64,000 nt of DNA from Thermogemmatispora tikiterensis (GCF_003268475.1 NZ_MCIF01000002.1:512015-576014), one strand, 5' to 3'; counted from the first letter of the stretch, positions 34,204 to 43,655 are shown. Notes: a model not told the origin generated them from the sequence alone. Numbers and translations are program-made.

Positions 34204-34989
34204 ATGCTCTTAGCTGGTTTGCGCGGTTTCATCACTGGTGCAGGTACCGGGATTGGGCGCGCCATTGCTCTGGAGATGGTGCGCGAGGGGGCCGATCTCT
34301 ATATTACCGATCTGGATGGAGAGGCCGCTCAACGCACCGCGACTGAAGCGAGGACGCTCCGGCCAGAGGCCCGTCTCTACGCGGCAGCTCTCGATGTGCG
34401 ACAGGGCGCGGCAGTGGCTGCCTGCATTGAAGATGCCCAGGCTCGCCTGGGGGGCCTGGAGCTGGCTGTCAACAACGCTGGCGTTTCTTCGATGGCTCGC
34501 GTGGTTGACCTGACTGAGGACGACTGGAACTTTAACATGGATGTCAACGCCAAAGGGGTCTTTCTCTGCTGTCAGGCCGAGGTGCGCGCCATGTTGCATC
34601 GTGGAGGGGGAGGCAGCATCGTCAACATTGCTTCGATGGCCGGCAAGAAGGCGGCGCCTTTCCTGGCCCATTATTCCGCCTCCAAGTTCGCCGTCGTTGG
34701 CTTCACCCAGGCCCTGGCTCTGGAGACTGCTGAGGCCGGCATTCGCGTCAATGCTGTTTGTCCGGGCTATGTGCGGACCTCGATGCAAGAGCGTGAAGTG
34801 GTGTGGGAGGCCCAATTGCGGGGTATCACGTCCGAGGAGGTGATTGCCGACTATCTGCGGGCGATCCCCTTGGGGCGCCTGGAGGAGCCGGAGGATGTGG
34901 CGCGGGTAGTGACCTTTCTGCTGAGTGAGCGTGCAGCCTATATGACCGGTCTGGCGGTCGATGTGAATGGTGGGGCGTTCATGTCCTGA
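34204..34989 (+). CDS. SDR family oxidoreductase
   Basis: A 261-residue classical SDR with TGAGTGIG near residue 11, ITDLDGE giving an NAD-type acidic residue, VNNAGVSS, the Ser in IASMAG and HYSASKFA with catalytic Tyr and Lys. It ends VDVNGGAFMS. Relatives include sorbitol, galactitol and other polyol dehydrogenases, which would fit a partner FGGY kinase acting on the ketose product. The start follows AAGGAGG. It is 31 nt after the kinase. Confidence 0.9.
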   Translation: MLLAGLRGFITGAGTGIGRAIALEMVREGADLYITDLDGEAAQRTATEARTLRPEARLYAAALDVRQGAAVAACIEDAQARLGGLELAVNNAGVSSMARVVDLTEDDWNFNMDVNAKGVFLCCQAEVRAMLHRGGGGSIVNIASMAGKKAAPFLAHYSASKFAVVGFTQALALETAEAGIRVNAVCPGYVRTSMQEREVVWEAQLRGITSEEVIADYLRAIPLGRLEEPEDVARVVTFLLSERAAYMTGLAVDVNGGAFMS

Positions 34990-35166
34990 CCGATCGCCGG
35001 GCTGGCCAGGCGCTGGTGGTAGGTATGTCATCCGGTCTGGCGCGCCTCGCCCGCCGATGGCCTTGGGGCATGTAGCCGCTGAGCGTAGTCGCGCTGGCTG
35101 GCCCTGGGGTAGGGTGCTGGAGAGAGCGGGCCGGGCCGCCGCTCTGGAAGGGGAGTTGTCTCGCTG

Positions 35167-36132
35167 ATGTTTGGCACTCGTCGAACCACGATCTTCTTTG
35201 CTACTGATATTCATGGCTCCGAACGCTGTTTTATGAAGTTCATTAACAGCGCCAAGTTTTACGGGGCCAATGTCTTGATTCTCGGAGGCGATATTACTGG
35301 CAAAGCACTGATCCCCATCGTGCGCGATGGCCACAGTAGTCGCTATCGAGCCACGTTTCTAGGGGAGCGAGTGACGCTGGAGTCTGAAGAGGCCCTGGCT
35401 GCCTTCGAGCGTCAGGTGCGTCATGCTGGAGCCTATCCATTTCGGACGACGGTGGAGGAGCTGGCCGCCCTGGAAAGCGACCGGACCCTTGTCGACCGCC
35501 TCTTTACCCGCCTGATGGTTGAGAGCGTGCAGCGCTGGTGTGAGCTGGCAGAGGAGCGTCTTCGCGGAAGCGGCGTGCGCTGCTTTATCGACGCGGGAAA
35601 CGATGACGAGCCAGAGATCGTGGAGGTCTTAAAGCAGGCCAGCTATGTGGAGATGCCCGAGGGCCAGGTGGTGCTGATCGATGATGAGCATGAGATGGTC
35701 AGCGCGGGCTTTGCGAATTTGACGCCCTGGCATGCGCCGCGCGATATTCCTGATGAGGAGCTGGGTCGCTTTATTGAATCAATGGCCGGTCAGCTCCAGC
35801 ATCCCGAGCGAGCGATCTTCAACGTCCATGTTCCGCCGTATGGCTCTGGTCTGGATACCGCGCCGCAGCTGGACGAGCAGCTCAAGCCGGTCGTCGTCGG
35901 TGGCGAGATTGCCACCGGGCCGGTGGGCAGCAAAGCCGTGCGGGCGATGATCGAGCGTTTCCAGCCCCTGGTCTCGCTGCATGGTCACGTTCATGAGTCG
36001 CGAGCGGTGAGCAAAATCGGGCGCACGACCTGTATCAATCCAGGCAGCGAGTATGGCGACGGGCATCTGCGCGCTGCGCTGGTCACGCTCAAGGGGCCAA
36101 AGCTGCTCAGTTATCAACTGATCACTGGATGA
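35167..36132 (+). CDS. Metallophosphoesterase
   Basis: A 321-residue calcineurin-like phosphoesterase. Metal-binding motifs are FATDIHGS near residue 12-19 (DxH), LILGGDITG near 38-46 (GD), AGNDDE (GN; the usual His after Asn is Asp), NVHVPP, and LHGHVHES near 279-286 (GHxH). About 95 residues with a helical, charged character are inserted between the GD and GN motifs (LESEEALAAFERQ to EERLRGSG). It should cleave a phosphomonoester or diester; the family includes cyclic-nucleotide and sugar-phosphate phosphatases. It is 177 nt after the SDR and 51 nt before the next gene. Confidence 0.88.
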   Translation: MFGTRRTTIFFATDIHGSERCFMKFINSAKFYGANVLILGGDITGKALIPIVRDGHSSRYRATFLGERVTLESEEALAAFERQVRHAGAYPFRTTVEELAALESDRTLVDRLFTRLMVESVQRWCELAEERLRGSGVRCFIDAGNDDEPEIVEVLKQASYVEMPEGQVVLIDDEHEMVSAGFANLTPWHAPRDIPDEELGRFIESMAGQLQHPERAIFNVHVPPYGSGLDTAPQLDEQLKPVVVGGEIATGPVGSKAVRAMIERFQPLVSLHGHVHESRAVSKIGRTTCINPGSEYGDGHLRAALVTLKGPKLLSYQLITG

Positions 36133-36183
36133 AGCCCACTCACTCGATCCGTCAGTCAAGACGGCAAAGGAAAGGCGGTGGCC

Positions 36184-37008
36184 ATGACAAGGCAGGGAGA
36201 CTTTGAGGCTGACTTGCCCCTGGCAGCGGAGGCTGAGAGCGCCAACGGGCCAGGGCCGACTCTGGCCGATGGCGAGGCCGAGGCCCAGCGTCTGGTGACA
36301 GCGCTGCAGCAAGAGGGCTTGACGCTGCGCCTCCTGGGAGGCCTGGCGGTGAGGCTGCGCTGTCCCAGTGCCAGGCATCGCTCTCTCGCGCGCTCCTATG
36401 CCGATCTGGACTTTGTGGCTCCCAAGAAGCAGGCTCGTCCATTACGGGGTGCTCTGGAGGCCAACGGCTATGTTGCGGACCGGCGCTTTAACGCTTTGCA
36501 CGGCGAGCGGCGTCTGCTCTTCTACGATCAGGTCCACCAGCGCCAGATCGATATTTTCCTAAGCGTCTTTGAGATGTGTCATAAGCTCGTACTGGAGCCG
36601 CGGCTCCAGTTGCATCCGTTGACGCTATCGCCAGCCGATCTCTTGCTGACGAAGCTGCAGATTGTGGAGCTGAATGCCAAAGATATTCAGGATCTGCTGG
36701 CGCTGCTGTTGGACTTCCCTCCCCAGGAGGAGGCGGCCAATCCTGGCGAGCAGCTTGATATGCGCATCGTGACGCAGGTCTGTGCTCACGACTGGGGCTG
36801 GTACACGACCGTCACTGATAATCTGCGGCGCCTGGCCCAAGAGGCGGATCAGCTTCTGCAGGCCGAAGAAGCAGTCCTGGTCAAGCGGCACAGTGAGGAG
36901 ATGCTGCGCCTGTTGGATCAGGCACCGAAGTCCAGCGCCTGGAAGCTGCGGGCCCTGGTCGGGCGGCGTCTGCAGTGGTATGAGTTGCCGGAGGAGGTGC
37001 GTCGCTAG
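36184..37008 (+). CDS. Nucleotidyltransferase-like protein
   Basis: A 274-residue protein. LRLLGGLAVRLRC followed by SYADLDFVAP resembles the active-site strand and DxDF motif of minimal nucleotidyltransferases, similar to AbiEii-type proteins, with a further acidic pair in QRQIDIFLS. A later helical region (SPADLLLTKLQIVELNAKDIQDL) is also shared with that fold. The target could be a nucleotide, sugar phosphate or protein; no antitoxin or helix-turn-helix partner is next to it, so a toxin role is not supported. I chose ATG 36184, after AAAGGCGG; a GTG at 36178 is an alternative. A terminator follows. Confidence 0.7.
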   Translation: MTRQGDFEADLPLAAEAESANGPGPTLADGEAEAQRLVTALQQEGLTLRLLGGLAVRLRCPSARHRSLARSYADLDFVAPKKQARPLRGALEANGYVADRRFNALHGERRLLFYDQVHQRQIDIFLSVFEMCHKLVLEPRLQLHPLTLSPADLLLTKLQIVELNAKDIQDLLALLLDFPPQEEAANPGEQLDMRIVTQVCAHDWGWYTTVTDNLRRLAQEADQLLQAEEAVLVKRHSEEMLRLLDQAPKSSAWKLRALVGRRLQWYELPEEVRR

Positions 37009-37093
37009 TTTCCTCCTCGCTCGTTGCTCTGTGCGAATCTCTCATCCCTTACTACCAAAAATTCCTCCTTTTATTCCTGCACCTCTACCAGCC

Positions 37094-37129
37094 GAAGGCA
37101 ATAGGAGCTTGAAAGCTCCTGTTGCCTTC
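37094..37129 (+). terminator. Rho-independent terminator after the nucleotidyltransferase-like gene
   Basis: A 17-bp near-perfect inverted repeat (37094-37110 with 37113-37129, one wobble) with a tight loop is followed by TTCTTATCTT. Confidence 0.75.
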
Positions 37130-37528
37130 TTCTTATCTTGGCTCTTCTCTGGAGACGAAGGGGCCATCTCGCCGGCGAAGATGGCGAGAATCAGTCTTCT
37201 GGTGGCCGTGCCTCTTCCACTGCCGGGCCAGTGTCTGCTACACTTGAAGAAGCAGAGTGAGAAACAGGCGTCATCACTCTGGACATGTGTCGATGCGCTA
37301 CCTTTCCCAATCCAGGTCAGGGGTGCGCTGGAGGCAAGCTAGAGGCTTGATGCTCTGTCGTGTTTGGGATGGTAGCGGTCTGGCTGGCGTCCCTGTACGG
37401 TAGTGGAAATCTCTTCTTTGGCAGAGGCGCCAGGTGGTGAGCAGTCGTGACACAAGGTCCCGGTCTGGTCTGGCTCAGGGCCAGATGAGCCGTGGAACCG
37501 TGAACCTGACGAGCGAGGAGCAAGAGGC
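37130..37528. other. Intergenic region of about 400 bp
   Basis: This stretch leads to the methyltransferase at 37529. I see no gene, no clear promoter boxes and no array-like repeat in it. Confidence 0.5.
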
Positions 37529-38401
37529 ATGGAAGAAGCCGCGAAGCATACCTATATCATCGACCCAGAGAATGCGGGCGAGTTAGCGCGCCTGATGCAA
37601 CAGGATCGGCTGCTGACCGAGGGAATGGGGGGACTCTTTCCCGAGGGGCAGCAGTTGCCGGAAGGGGGGAGAGTGCTCGATCTGGCCTGTGGTCCTGGTG
37701 GCTGGGACCTGGAAGTGGCCTTTCACTATCCGCACGTCGACGTCTTCGGCATCGATATTAGCCAGCAAGTGATCGAGTATGCCCGAGCCCAGGCGCAATC
37801 GCGTGGACTGGAGAACGCCCACTTTCAGGTGATGAATGTGATGGAGCCATTGGCGTTCCCAGATAGCTCCTTTGACCTGATCAACGGGCGTCTGCTCTGT
37901 GGCTTCATGCTGCCGGAGGCCTGGCCACGCTTGCTCAAGGAGTGCTTCCGCCTGCTCAAGCCTGGGGGAGTTGTGCGCCTGACCGAGATGGAGTCTCCTT
38001 TGACGACCAGCCCAGCCTATGAACACTACTTTCATCTGGGTACTCAGGCCCTCAAGCGGGCCGGACAGAGCTTTTCGCCCGATGGGGGGCACGTCGGCAT
38101 CACGCCGGTGCTGCCGCGGCTGGTGCGTCAGGCGGGCTTTGAAGAAGTGCGGCTGCGAGCGAGCGTGATCGAGTGGTCGATGGGGACCGAGGGACACTAT
38201 CCCGTTTTCAAAGATGCCCTGATCTTCCTGGAGCTGGTGCAACCGTTTCTGATCAAGATGGGGATGGGGACAAGGGAAGAGCTAGAGCGCCTCTATCAGC
38301 AAGCTGTAGCGGAGATGCAACAAGAGGACTTTTGTGCGCTCTGGAACCTGCTGACGGTCCGGGGACGCAAGCCCGGCACCTCCGACGAAGCCACCTCATA
38401 G
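37529..38401 (+). CDS. Class I SAM-dependent methyltransferase
   Basis: A 290-residue methyltransferase. Motif I is VLDLACGPGGWDLEVA near residue 49-64, strand 2 ends with the acidic residue in VFGIDISQQ, then MEPLAFPDSSFDLIN and LKPGGVVRLTE complete the UbiE/COQ5-like pattern. The substrate is unknown. It resembles the methyltransferase at 12147-13088 in layout, including a C-terminal helical part with ALIFLELVQPF. The start follows GAGGAG. It is convergent with cas6; paired hairpins lie between them. Confidence 0.87.
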   Translation: MEEAAKHTYIIDPENAGELARLMQQDRLLTEGMGGLFPEGQQLPEGGRVLDLACGPGGWDLEVAFHYPHVDVFGIDISQQVIEYARAQAQSRGLENAHFQVMNVMEPLAFPDSSFDLINGRLLCGFMLPEAWPRLLKECFRLLKPGGVVRLTEMESPLTTSPAYEHYFHLGTQALKRAGQSFSPDGGHVGITPVLPRLVRQAGFEEVRLRASVIEWSMGTEGHYPVFKDALIFLELVQPFLIKMGMGTREELERLYQQAVAEMQQEDFCALWNLLTVRGRKPGTSDEATS

Positions 38402-38567
38402 GCGGCAGTCCCACGGCGGGCAGGGAGTAATTGGCGCGGGCCAGGCTGGCTGCTTTGCTCTGCTGACCGACCTGGCCCAGGCTTACTTAACCAGTGAGTG
38501 CTTTGGCAGCATGGCCGCGGCAATACCTCCGCGATAGGCAGCGAAGTGAGTGGAGTGTACTAGCCTC

Positions 38568-38662
38568 CTCCCTGTGAAAAGGGAGCGTCGTCGGCGAGGC
38601 AAATCAGAGGTAAGCCAACCTGGCAGCTGATGAGGCTGATGAGGCCAGCCTGCTGCCAGGTT
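38568..38662. terminator. Hairpins between convergent methyltransferase and cas6 genes
   Basis: AACCTGGCAGC (38617-38627) pairs with GCTGCCAGGTT (38652-38662) over 11 bp with a 24-nt loop. A smaller stem, CTCCCT (38568-38573) with AGGGAG (38580-38585), lies nearby. They sit 18-112 nt past the cas6 stop on the minus strand. Confidence 0.45.
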
Positions 38663-38679
38663 GCTCCTGATTGGTGCGC

Positions 38680-39735
38680 TTACTCTCGCTCATGAACAGA
38701 GAGAGAGGGGGGATGTGCATCCGCTTCCAGCGAATGACAGACGCGATACCAGCCATCGCCTTTCACCACGTTCTTCCCCACGTGGATCAGCTCACCCCAC
38801 ACCAGCAGCTCCCGCAGCTCCGCCAGCTCACCAGCGAAGGTCGCCTCTCCCAGCAAACCGCCAATGGGGGTAGCGCGTCGCAGCCGACGCGAATAACTGG
38901 GCATATCCTGCCAGCGAGTGGTATGCTCCTCACAGCGCACAGCTGACGCCAGTTCCAACAGGCGCCCACGTTGCTGCGCCAGAGCGCGGGCCTCTTCGGC
39001 GTTGCCGTAAGCAAGTCCCAACTGCTCCAGGCGCTCAAGCAGTCGCTGTACCAGGGCCGCGAAATCCGGCTCCTTGCAGAGGGTGCCGTGTCGTACCAGG
39101 CGCAGAGGCGTCAAGAACGTTAGCCTTACTCGTCGCCCCGACAGCGTCAGCGCGCGCTGGCGCACGTCCTCCGCCTGCACGGCCAGCGTTGGCGTGGTCA
39201 CCTGGCGTGCTCCTGCCCGGTAGAGTAGTTGCCGCGCTCCGCTGAAGGGGTGATAGGCTTCGATCTGTTCGATGCGCAGCTCGCCACGCCGAGGGGGCGA
39301 GCCATTCTCTGGCAGAGGCCGCCCGAGACCCTGGCGCTCCAGTTCCTGGCTGCTCAGCATGACATAAGGCAGCAGCTCCACGCGCCGGCCAATGAGCGTC
39401 ATCCCAAATACAAGTTGCTCGCCTGGCTCGTAGCGCCGCCCGCCCTCTAACAGTGGCTCCAGCACATAGGGGCGAGGAATATCGCGCCCCCAGGGCTGCC
39501 CGTTAAGGCGCTGCAGTACTGGTGCTTGCGGGTCATCCGTTGGTGCCAGCAGTGAACTGACAGGGCAGACCTGTAACAGGGGACATTCCAGGCAGGTGCG
39601 CGCCTGCTTGTTTGTGCAGAAACGGCGCCAGATTGCCGTAAAGAGGGCGCCGCGCAGCGCCGTCCCGGGAGAATCGTCCAGCTCTAGTGGCGTCTCGACG
39701 CGCATGGTCCATAGCAAGTGATAGGTTGTCAGCAT
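38680..39735 (-). CDS. cas6: CRISPR-associated endoribonuclease Cas6
   Basis: A 351-residue RAMP-fold protein, which would cut pre-crRNA within the repeat. A Cys cluster near the N-terminus (CTNKQARTCLECPLLQVC) is followed by the body with RVRLTFLTPLRLVRHG. The C-terminal Gly-rich loop GGLLGEATFAGELAEL followed by GELIHVGKNVVKGDGWYRV matches the PF10040-type Cas6 tail, where GxGK/N residues contact RNA. The start was set at ATG 39735, preceded by AAGGAGGG; the frame is open upstream but Arg-rich and overlaps cas5. It is the last gene of the effector operon. No CRISPR array lies next to it. Confidence 0.85.
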   Translation of the reverse strand: MLTTYHLLWTMRVETPLELDDSPGTALRGALFTAIWRRFCTNKQARTCLECPLLQVCPVSSLLAPTDDPQAPVLQRLNGQPWGRDIPRPYVLEPLLEGGRRYEPGEQLVFGMTLIGRRVELLPYVMLSSQELERQGLGRPLPENGSPPRRGELRIEQIEAYHPFSGARQLLYRAGARQVTTPTLAVQAEDVRQRALTLSGRRVRLTFLTPLRLVRHGTLCKEPDFAALVQRLLERLEQLGLAYGNAEEARALAQQRGRLLELASAVRCEEHTTRWQDMPSYSRRLRRATPIGGLLGEATFAGELAELRELLVWGELIHVGKNVVKGDGWYRVCHSLEADAHPPSLSVHERE

Positions 39736-39853
39736 ATGCCCTCCTTCCATGTAAGTGTATGTGCGCGTCCGTCGGTGGAGCCTCCGCCCTTCTCTAGCAG
39801 GAACAGAGGACGGCGCTACGCGGCAGCAGCATCGCCGCTCGTATGCTCTCCTC

Positions 39854-40591
39854 TCATGAGGATGGCAGGAGGCGATACCAGCTATAGGCGTGTGAGGAGC
39901 GCCAGCGCTGATAAGGGAGCACCACATGACGTAGCACGCGATCTCGGTTCAGCACAATGCGCTCATTCGTATAGATGTTGGCCTGAGCGAAGGTCAGCTT
40001 CGGGCCGCAGTCGTCGAGCACCTGCAGCGTCCCCTGCATAGGAAACGTCTCCTGCCGCGAGGCGGTCAGCAGCAGAAAGTTGCCAGCGGGCAGCTCCGCG
40101 CTCTGCTGAGGAGGCTGCAGGATCTGGATGAAGCCGCCGCGCTTACCCAGGTAGTTGAGACCGACCAGCAGCTCCGGCAGCACTGTCACCAGAGGACTCC
40201 CTTCAGCAACCTCGCAGGCCAGACGCAGGCTTCCGTAGTAGCTAATGTACTCACGATAAGCGATTGTCGGCTGAAAAGGATACTCTTTTTCTAGACGCGC
40301 GCGAGCGGCCTTTTCGGGATTGCTCTTGTCCTTCAGCTCGCGGCGGATCTTACTGAAGCCCTTGATAACGACCGCCTGCTCTGGTGGCTCCAGGGCGATA
40401 GGCAGGTCGCGCAGAGCGGGGAAGAGGCGTTCCCCCTCTGCCAGACCGCGAGTACGGATCAGAGTGCTGAGCAAGGCCATCTTGATAGCGAAAGGGGTCG
40501 GCACCAGCAGCGTCTGACCACCCGAGGATGTAGCGCTGGCCGGTCGCAGTGAGAAGAAAGAGACCGGCAAGTAGTGCGCGACGATCCACAT
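39854..40591 (-). CDS. cas5: CRISPR-associated protein Cas5
   Basis: A 245-residue RAMP protein of the Cas5 family, placed between cas7 and cas6. The N-terminal strand VAHYLPVSFFSLRPAS and PFAIKMALLSTLI resemble the Cas5 start, followed by the central part QAVVIKGFSKIRREL and a Gly-containing segment NYLGKRGGFIQI. In type I complexes Cas5 caps the 5' handle of the crRNA. The start follows AAAGGAGG with a 13-nt gap. Identification rests partly on operon position. Confidence 0.8.
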   Translation of the reverse strand: MWIVAHYLPVSFFSLRPASATSSGGQTLLVPTPFAIKMALLSTLIRTRGLAEGERLFPALRDLPIALEPPEQAVVIKGFSKIRRELKDKSNPEKAARARLEKEYPFQPTIAYREYISYYGSLRLACEVAEGSPLVTVLPELLVGLNYLGKRGGFIQILQPPQQSAELPAGNFLLLTASRQETFPMQGTLQVLDDCGPKLTFAQANIYTNERIVLNRDRVLRHVVLPYQRWRSSHAYSWYRLLPSS

Positions 40592-40642
40592 TGGCCGTCT
40601 GCCTCCTTTCTATGTGATCTGCCAACCGAACTACCGACCTAC

Positions 40643-41635
40643 CTAGGCCGAGGCCCCCTCGGGAGTAATGCTGTCGATCAGCGAGCGCATCTGCTGCGAG
40701 AACTCGGCCAGCGTGTCGAAGGTTTGCAGGCGCACATGCTGGGGGCCAGTGCCGTTCAGGGCGCGGACAATGGCTTCCGCCTGCTCGCGATAGGCCTGCG
40801 GCTCGTCGCTGCCGCCCAGGAGCGGACTGACCAGCGGCGCCGGAGTGGCGGTGTCGCTGGTGCTGATGAAGCCTTCCAGGGCCAGCAGGTGAGGGAGCTG
40901 GGTCGAGCGCATGGCGCCGTTTAGCTCCAGGAAGCTGTAGAGCAGGCTTTCAAGCAGTACGCGAGTGCGGCGCTGGCGCTCTTCGGCGCTGATGGCGTAG
41001 TTCTGCGTGATATCGTTGTAGCCCACCCGGCTCAACTCGACGTGGCAGACTACAGCGTAGACACCGCTGGAAGCCGGGCGATGGAAGATGCTTTGTCCAA
41101 GGTTGGCCCCTTTGTGTTCGTCGCTCTCCTCCTTGCGCGTCGCGCCCGGACCGCGCTCCAGGGCGTACTTGACGTGGAAGTAGCTATCGGTCCGTACGCG
41201 CTCGGGTAAGGCCACAACCCAGCCGAATTCACAAACCGACTTGCGCGGGACCGAACGCCCGCCTTCAGTCACCAGAATCCCACCAACGTCGTCCATAGCG
41301 CAGCGCTCCAGCAGGCCATCGATGAGCGCCGCGCCAGTATTGCCGGCTCCCTTCATAAAGTCGCTGTCGGCATTGATGCGGTTGGCATCGAACTGCTGAC
41401 AGCCAGCGCAGAGGCTCAAGCCCTCCTCACGTGCGCGGCGATAGAAGTGCTCCATGAGCACGTGCTTGAGCATGTCGCCAGAGATGGCGTTGACGGTGTG
41501 CAGCAGACCGTCGTCTCCGACGATATCGACCATGCGCGTCTGAATCTGGTTCCTCTCGCCGCCTTCGTTATTGAGGCTGTGCATGTTCAGGGTCATGCGC
41601 GCAGCGATTGAGAGAGAGACTGGTGTGTTCGCCAT
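40643..41635 (-). CDS. cas7: CRISPR-associated protein Cas7, DevR/MJ0381-like
   Basis: A 330-residue backbone subunit. The N-terminus SLSIAARMTLNMHSLNNEG followed by AISGDMLKHVLMEHFYRRA is typical of the DevR-like Cas7 group (called autoregulator in Myxococcus). A Cys pair, LCAGCQQF, lies near 97. Later VYAVVCHVELSRVGYNDITQ matches the core RRM. Several copies coat the crRNA spacer in the Cascade complex. It starts 72 nt after the cas8-like gene and 51 nt before cas5. Confidence 0.85.
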   Translation of the reverse strand: MANTPVSLSIAARMTLNMHSLNNEGGERNQIQTRMVDIVGDDGLLHTVNAISGDMLKHVLMEHFYRRAREEGLSLCAGCQQFDANRINADSDFMKGAGNTGAALIDGLLERCAMDDVGGILVTEGGRSVPRKSVCEFGWVVALPERVRTDSYFHVKYALERGPGATRKEESDEHKGANLGQSIFHRPASSGVYAVVCHVELSRVGYNDITQNYAISAEERQRRTRVLLESLLYSFLELNGAMRSTQLPHLLALEGFISTSDTATPAPLVSPLLGGSDEPQAYREQAEAIVRALNGTGPQHVRLQTFDTLAEFSQQMRSLIDSITPEGASA

Positions 41636-41707
41636 AGTTCGATTGCCTTCCTTTCTTTAGGATGATCGTTACCGTTGCGGTTATCCTTGTAGAAAGTGAA
41701 CGATGAA

Positions 41708-43624
41708 TCAGGCCTGTGGGCTTTGGTCGTCTGCTGCCTCTGTATCCTCCTCGCTCTGGCTGCTTTCCGCGGCCTTGCCCCAGCGGGCGTAGCCATAGGA
41801 GAGCAGCATCGAGGCCACCAGCTCGCAGGGATACTGGTCGAGGAGGGGCGTAAACTCGTCGATGTCGCTGGTCATGACGGGGTAGCGCAGATGATGCTGA
41901 CTGTAGTCCTCTGGACGCAAGGCACGTCCCAGCTTCTGCGCCAGTCTCTCCTCTTCGCGCGCTGTCTCGGCGTTGTACTGCAACAGAAACTCGCTGAGGG
42001 CCTTCATGAATTCGTCGCGACGGTGGATCTTGCGCAGCAGCTCCTGCCCCAGTCCGTAGCGCACCTCGTAGGGATAGTTATGATTATGATCCTGGAAGCG
42101 ACGCCGCTGGGCGTTGACCGTCGCCTCACGAATGGCCGAGGCAATGCGCTGGAAGCCTTTGTTCTGAAGAATGGGGGTCAGTTTCAGGTCCTGGGTTCCT
42201 TTTTTTGTTTCCATAGCTGCATTCTCCGATAATACAAGTTTGTCCAATCCCTGGCTGGTGAACTGCTTCAGCCAGCGCTTCTCGTTTTTCTCGCGTTCCC
42301 GCTGACGGAAGAGGTAAGGGCCATAGCTGGCGGCGAAGCGCCAGAAGAGGCGCAGATCATGGCTGGAGAGGCAGTCGCGATAGATGCGCAGCAGCTCTAG
42401 CTCTTCGCTGCCTTCTTTCCCCTGTGATCCCTCGATGCGGTTGATGATAGCGATGTGCTCGTCCAGCAGCTCATCGATCTGCGTGGCCTCGGCGACGGAG
42501 CGCGGTCGCGGCGGCAGCCACGAGGGCAGATTGATGGTCGAGACGTTCATCACCGCGTGGGCGCTGCCCATGTCCTTGTAGAAAGCCACGTCAAGCCCGT
42601 GGGTGATACTGACCAGGGGAGGAAGCTCGTCCGGGTCAAGGTTCTGGCTGCTCGCCAGCTCATTGCGCCGGTGGTTCACCAGAGCCTGAGCCAGGCGCAG
42701 GACGGCCAGAATATCCTGTTTGATGGCCGTGCTGGACCAGCAGATCTCGCGAAACTTCTGCATGATGGTCCTGAGCGTCTCCAGCTCGACCTTTTCGGGC
42801 AGCACCACGAAGGTCTTGCGGTCCTTGCTGCCACTGAGCGTATAGGGAGCGGCCCCCAGCATGAAGCCGCGGAACTTGACCAGCTCCAGCAGCCAGAAGC
42901 TTTCCAGGCCGCCAACCGCCAGACGGTTGCTTTTGGGGGCGTTGGCCCCTTTGCCACTGGTCGGATTGAGCAGCTGCACGGCGGTGGCCTGGGCCTTGCC
43001 GCTGAGGCCCTGCTCCTTGGCCCACTTCTCCCAGGTGCGTTGCGCCTGCTCGACGTCGTTGAGCGGCTCGGAGAAAAGGCGGAAGAGCAGACGCACGGCA
43101 AACCATTGCTGCTCGGCGCTCAGGCTCTCCCAACGCAGCACCAGCTCATTGAAGGTGTCGGCGACCTTCATGACGTTGATGGCCTTGTAGTGCTCCAGCT
43201 CAGGGCTGGGGCCGTTGCTCAGGATCTGCTGCAGCTCCGGGGAAGGGTTGAGACGCGCTTTCGGCGACCGCTTCTCGGGCGGCAGTTTGGCGAGCTGCGC
43301 CTGCAGCTGACGCTGTTTCTCTTGCTCGGCCTCGTAGTCGAAGATCTCGACCTCGCTGAGTGTGCGCCCCTTCTTTGCCTGCCGCTCCTGCTGTTTGGCG
43401 GTGCTCAGCGGGCGCAGCAGGGGGAGGCGGTTGCTGCTCGCCAGGTCGCTTTCTTCGACGGGAGGGAGCTGGATCAGAAAGCTCTGGCCGGCGTCGTAGA
43501 TCTCCGGCGACTGCTCCAGACGACCCAGGCGCGCCAGGCCGAGCTGCATGAGATCGGCTAGGCCCAGGGCGAGCAGGGTATCGGCGAATGTCCCGCTCGC
43601 TTTGTTGACATAGAGCGTTGTCAT
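41708..43624 (-). CDS. Cas8-like large subunit of a type I CRISPR effector
   Basis: A 638-residue protein at the position of cas8, between cas3 and cas7. I do not recognise the exact family. It begins TLYVNKASGTFADTLLALGL, a start seen in Cas8a/Csx-type large subunits; a charged coiled region (about 85-125) and a long helical C-terminus follow. No HD or Cys-rich zinc motif is clear. In type I systems this subunit recognises the PAM and contacts Cas3. Its ATG follows GAGGACAG, and a promoter lies just upstream, so cas8-cas7-cas5-cas6 may be transcribed apart from cas3. Confidence 0.75.
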   Translation of the reverse strand: MTTLYVNKASGTFADTLLALGLADLMQLGLARLGRLEQSPEIYDAGQSFLIQLPPVEESDLASSNRLPLLRPLSTAKQQERQAKKGRTLSEVEIFDYEAEQEKQRQLQAQLAKLPPEKRSPKARLNPSPELQQILSNGPSPELEHYKAINVMKVADTFNELVLRWESLSAEQQWFAVRLLFRLFSEPLNDVEQAQRTWEKWAKEQGLSGKAQATAVQLLNPTSGKGANAPKSNRLAVGGLESFWLLELVKFRGFMLGAAPYTLSGSKDRKTFVVLPEKVELETLRTIMQKFREICWSSTAIKQDILAVLRLAQALVNHRRNELASSQNLDPDELPPLVSITHGLDVAFYKDMGSAHAVMNVSTINLPSWLPPRPRSVAEATQIDELLDEHIAIINRIEGSQGKEGSEELELLRIYRDCLSSHDLRLFWRFAASYGPYLFRQREREKNEKRWLKQFTSQGLDKLVLSENAAMETKKGTQDLKLTPILQNKGFQRIASAIREATVNAQRRRFQDHNHNYPYEVRYGLGQELLRKIHRRDEFMKALSEFLLQYNAETAREEERLAQKLGRALRPEDYSQHHLRYPVMTSDIDEFTPLLDQYPCELVASMLLSYGYARWGKAAESSQSEEDTEAADDQSPQA

Positions 43625-43655
43625 ACACTGTCCTCTGTTAGGCGATTGTGCGCTA

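Noticed and set aside
36184..37008. AbiEii-type toxin of a toxin-antitoxin pair
   Set aside because: No antitoxin or helix-turn-helix gene is adjacent; the neighbour is a phosphoesterase.
42455..43561. 368-codon plus-strand frame inside the cas8-like gene
   Set aside because: Low-complexity reading of the opposite strand; operon context supports the minus-strand gene.
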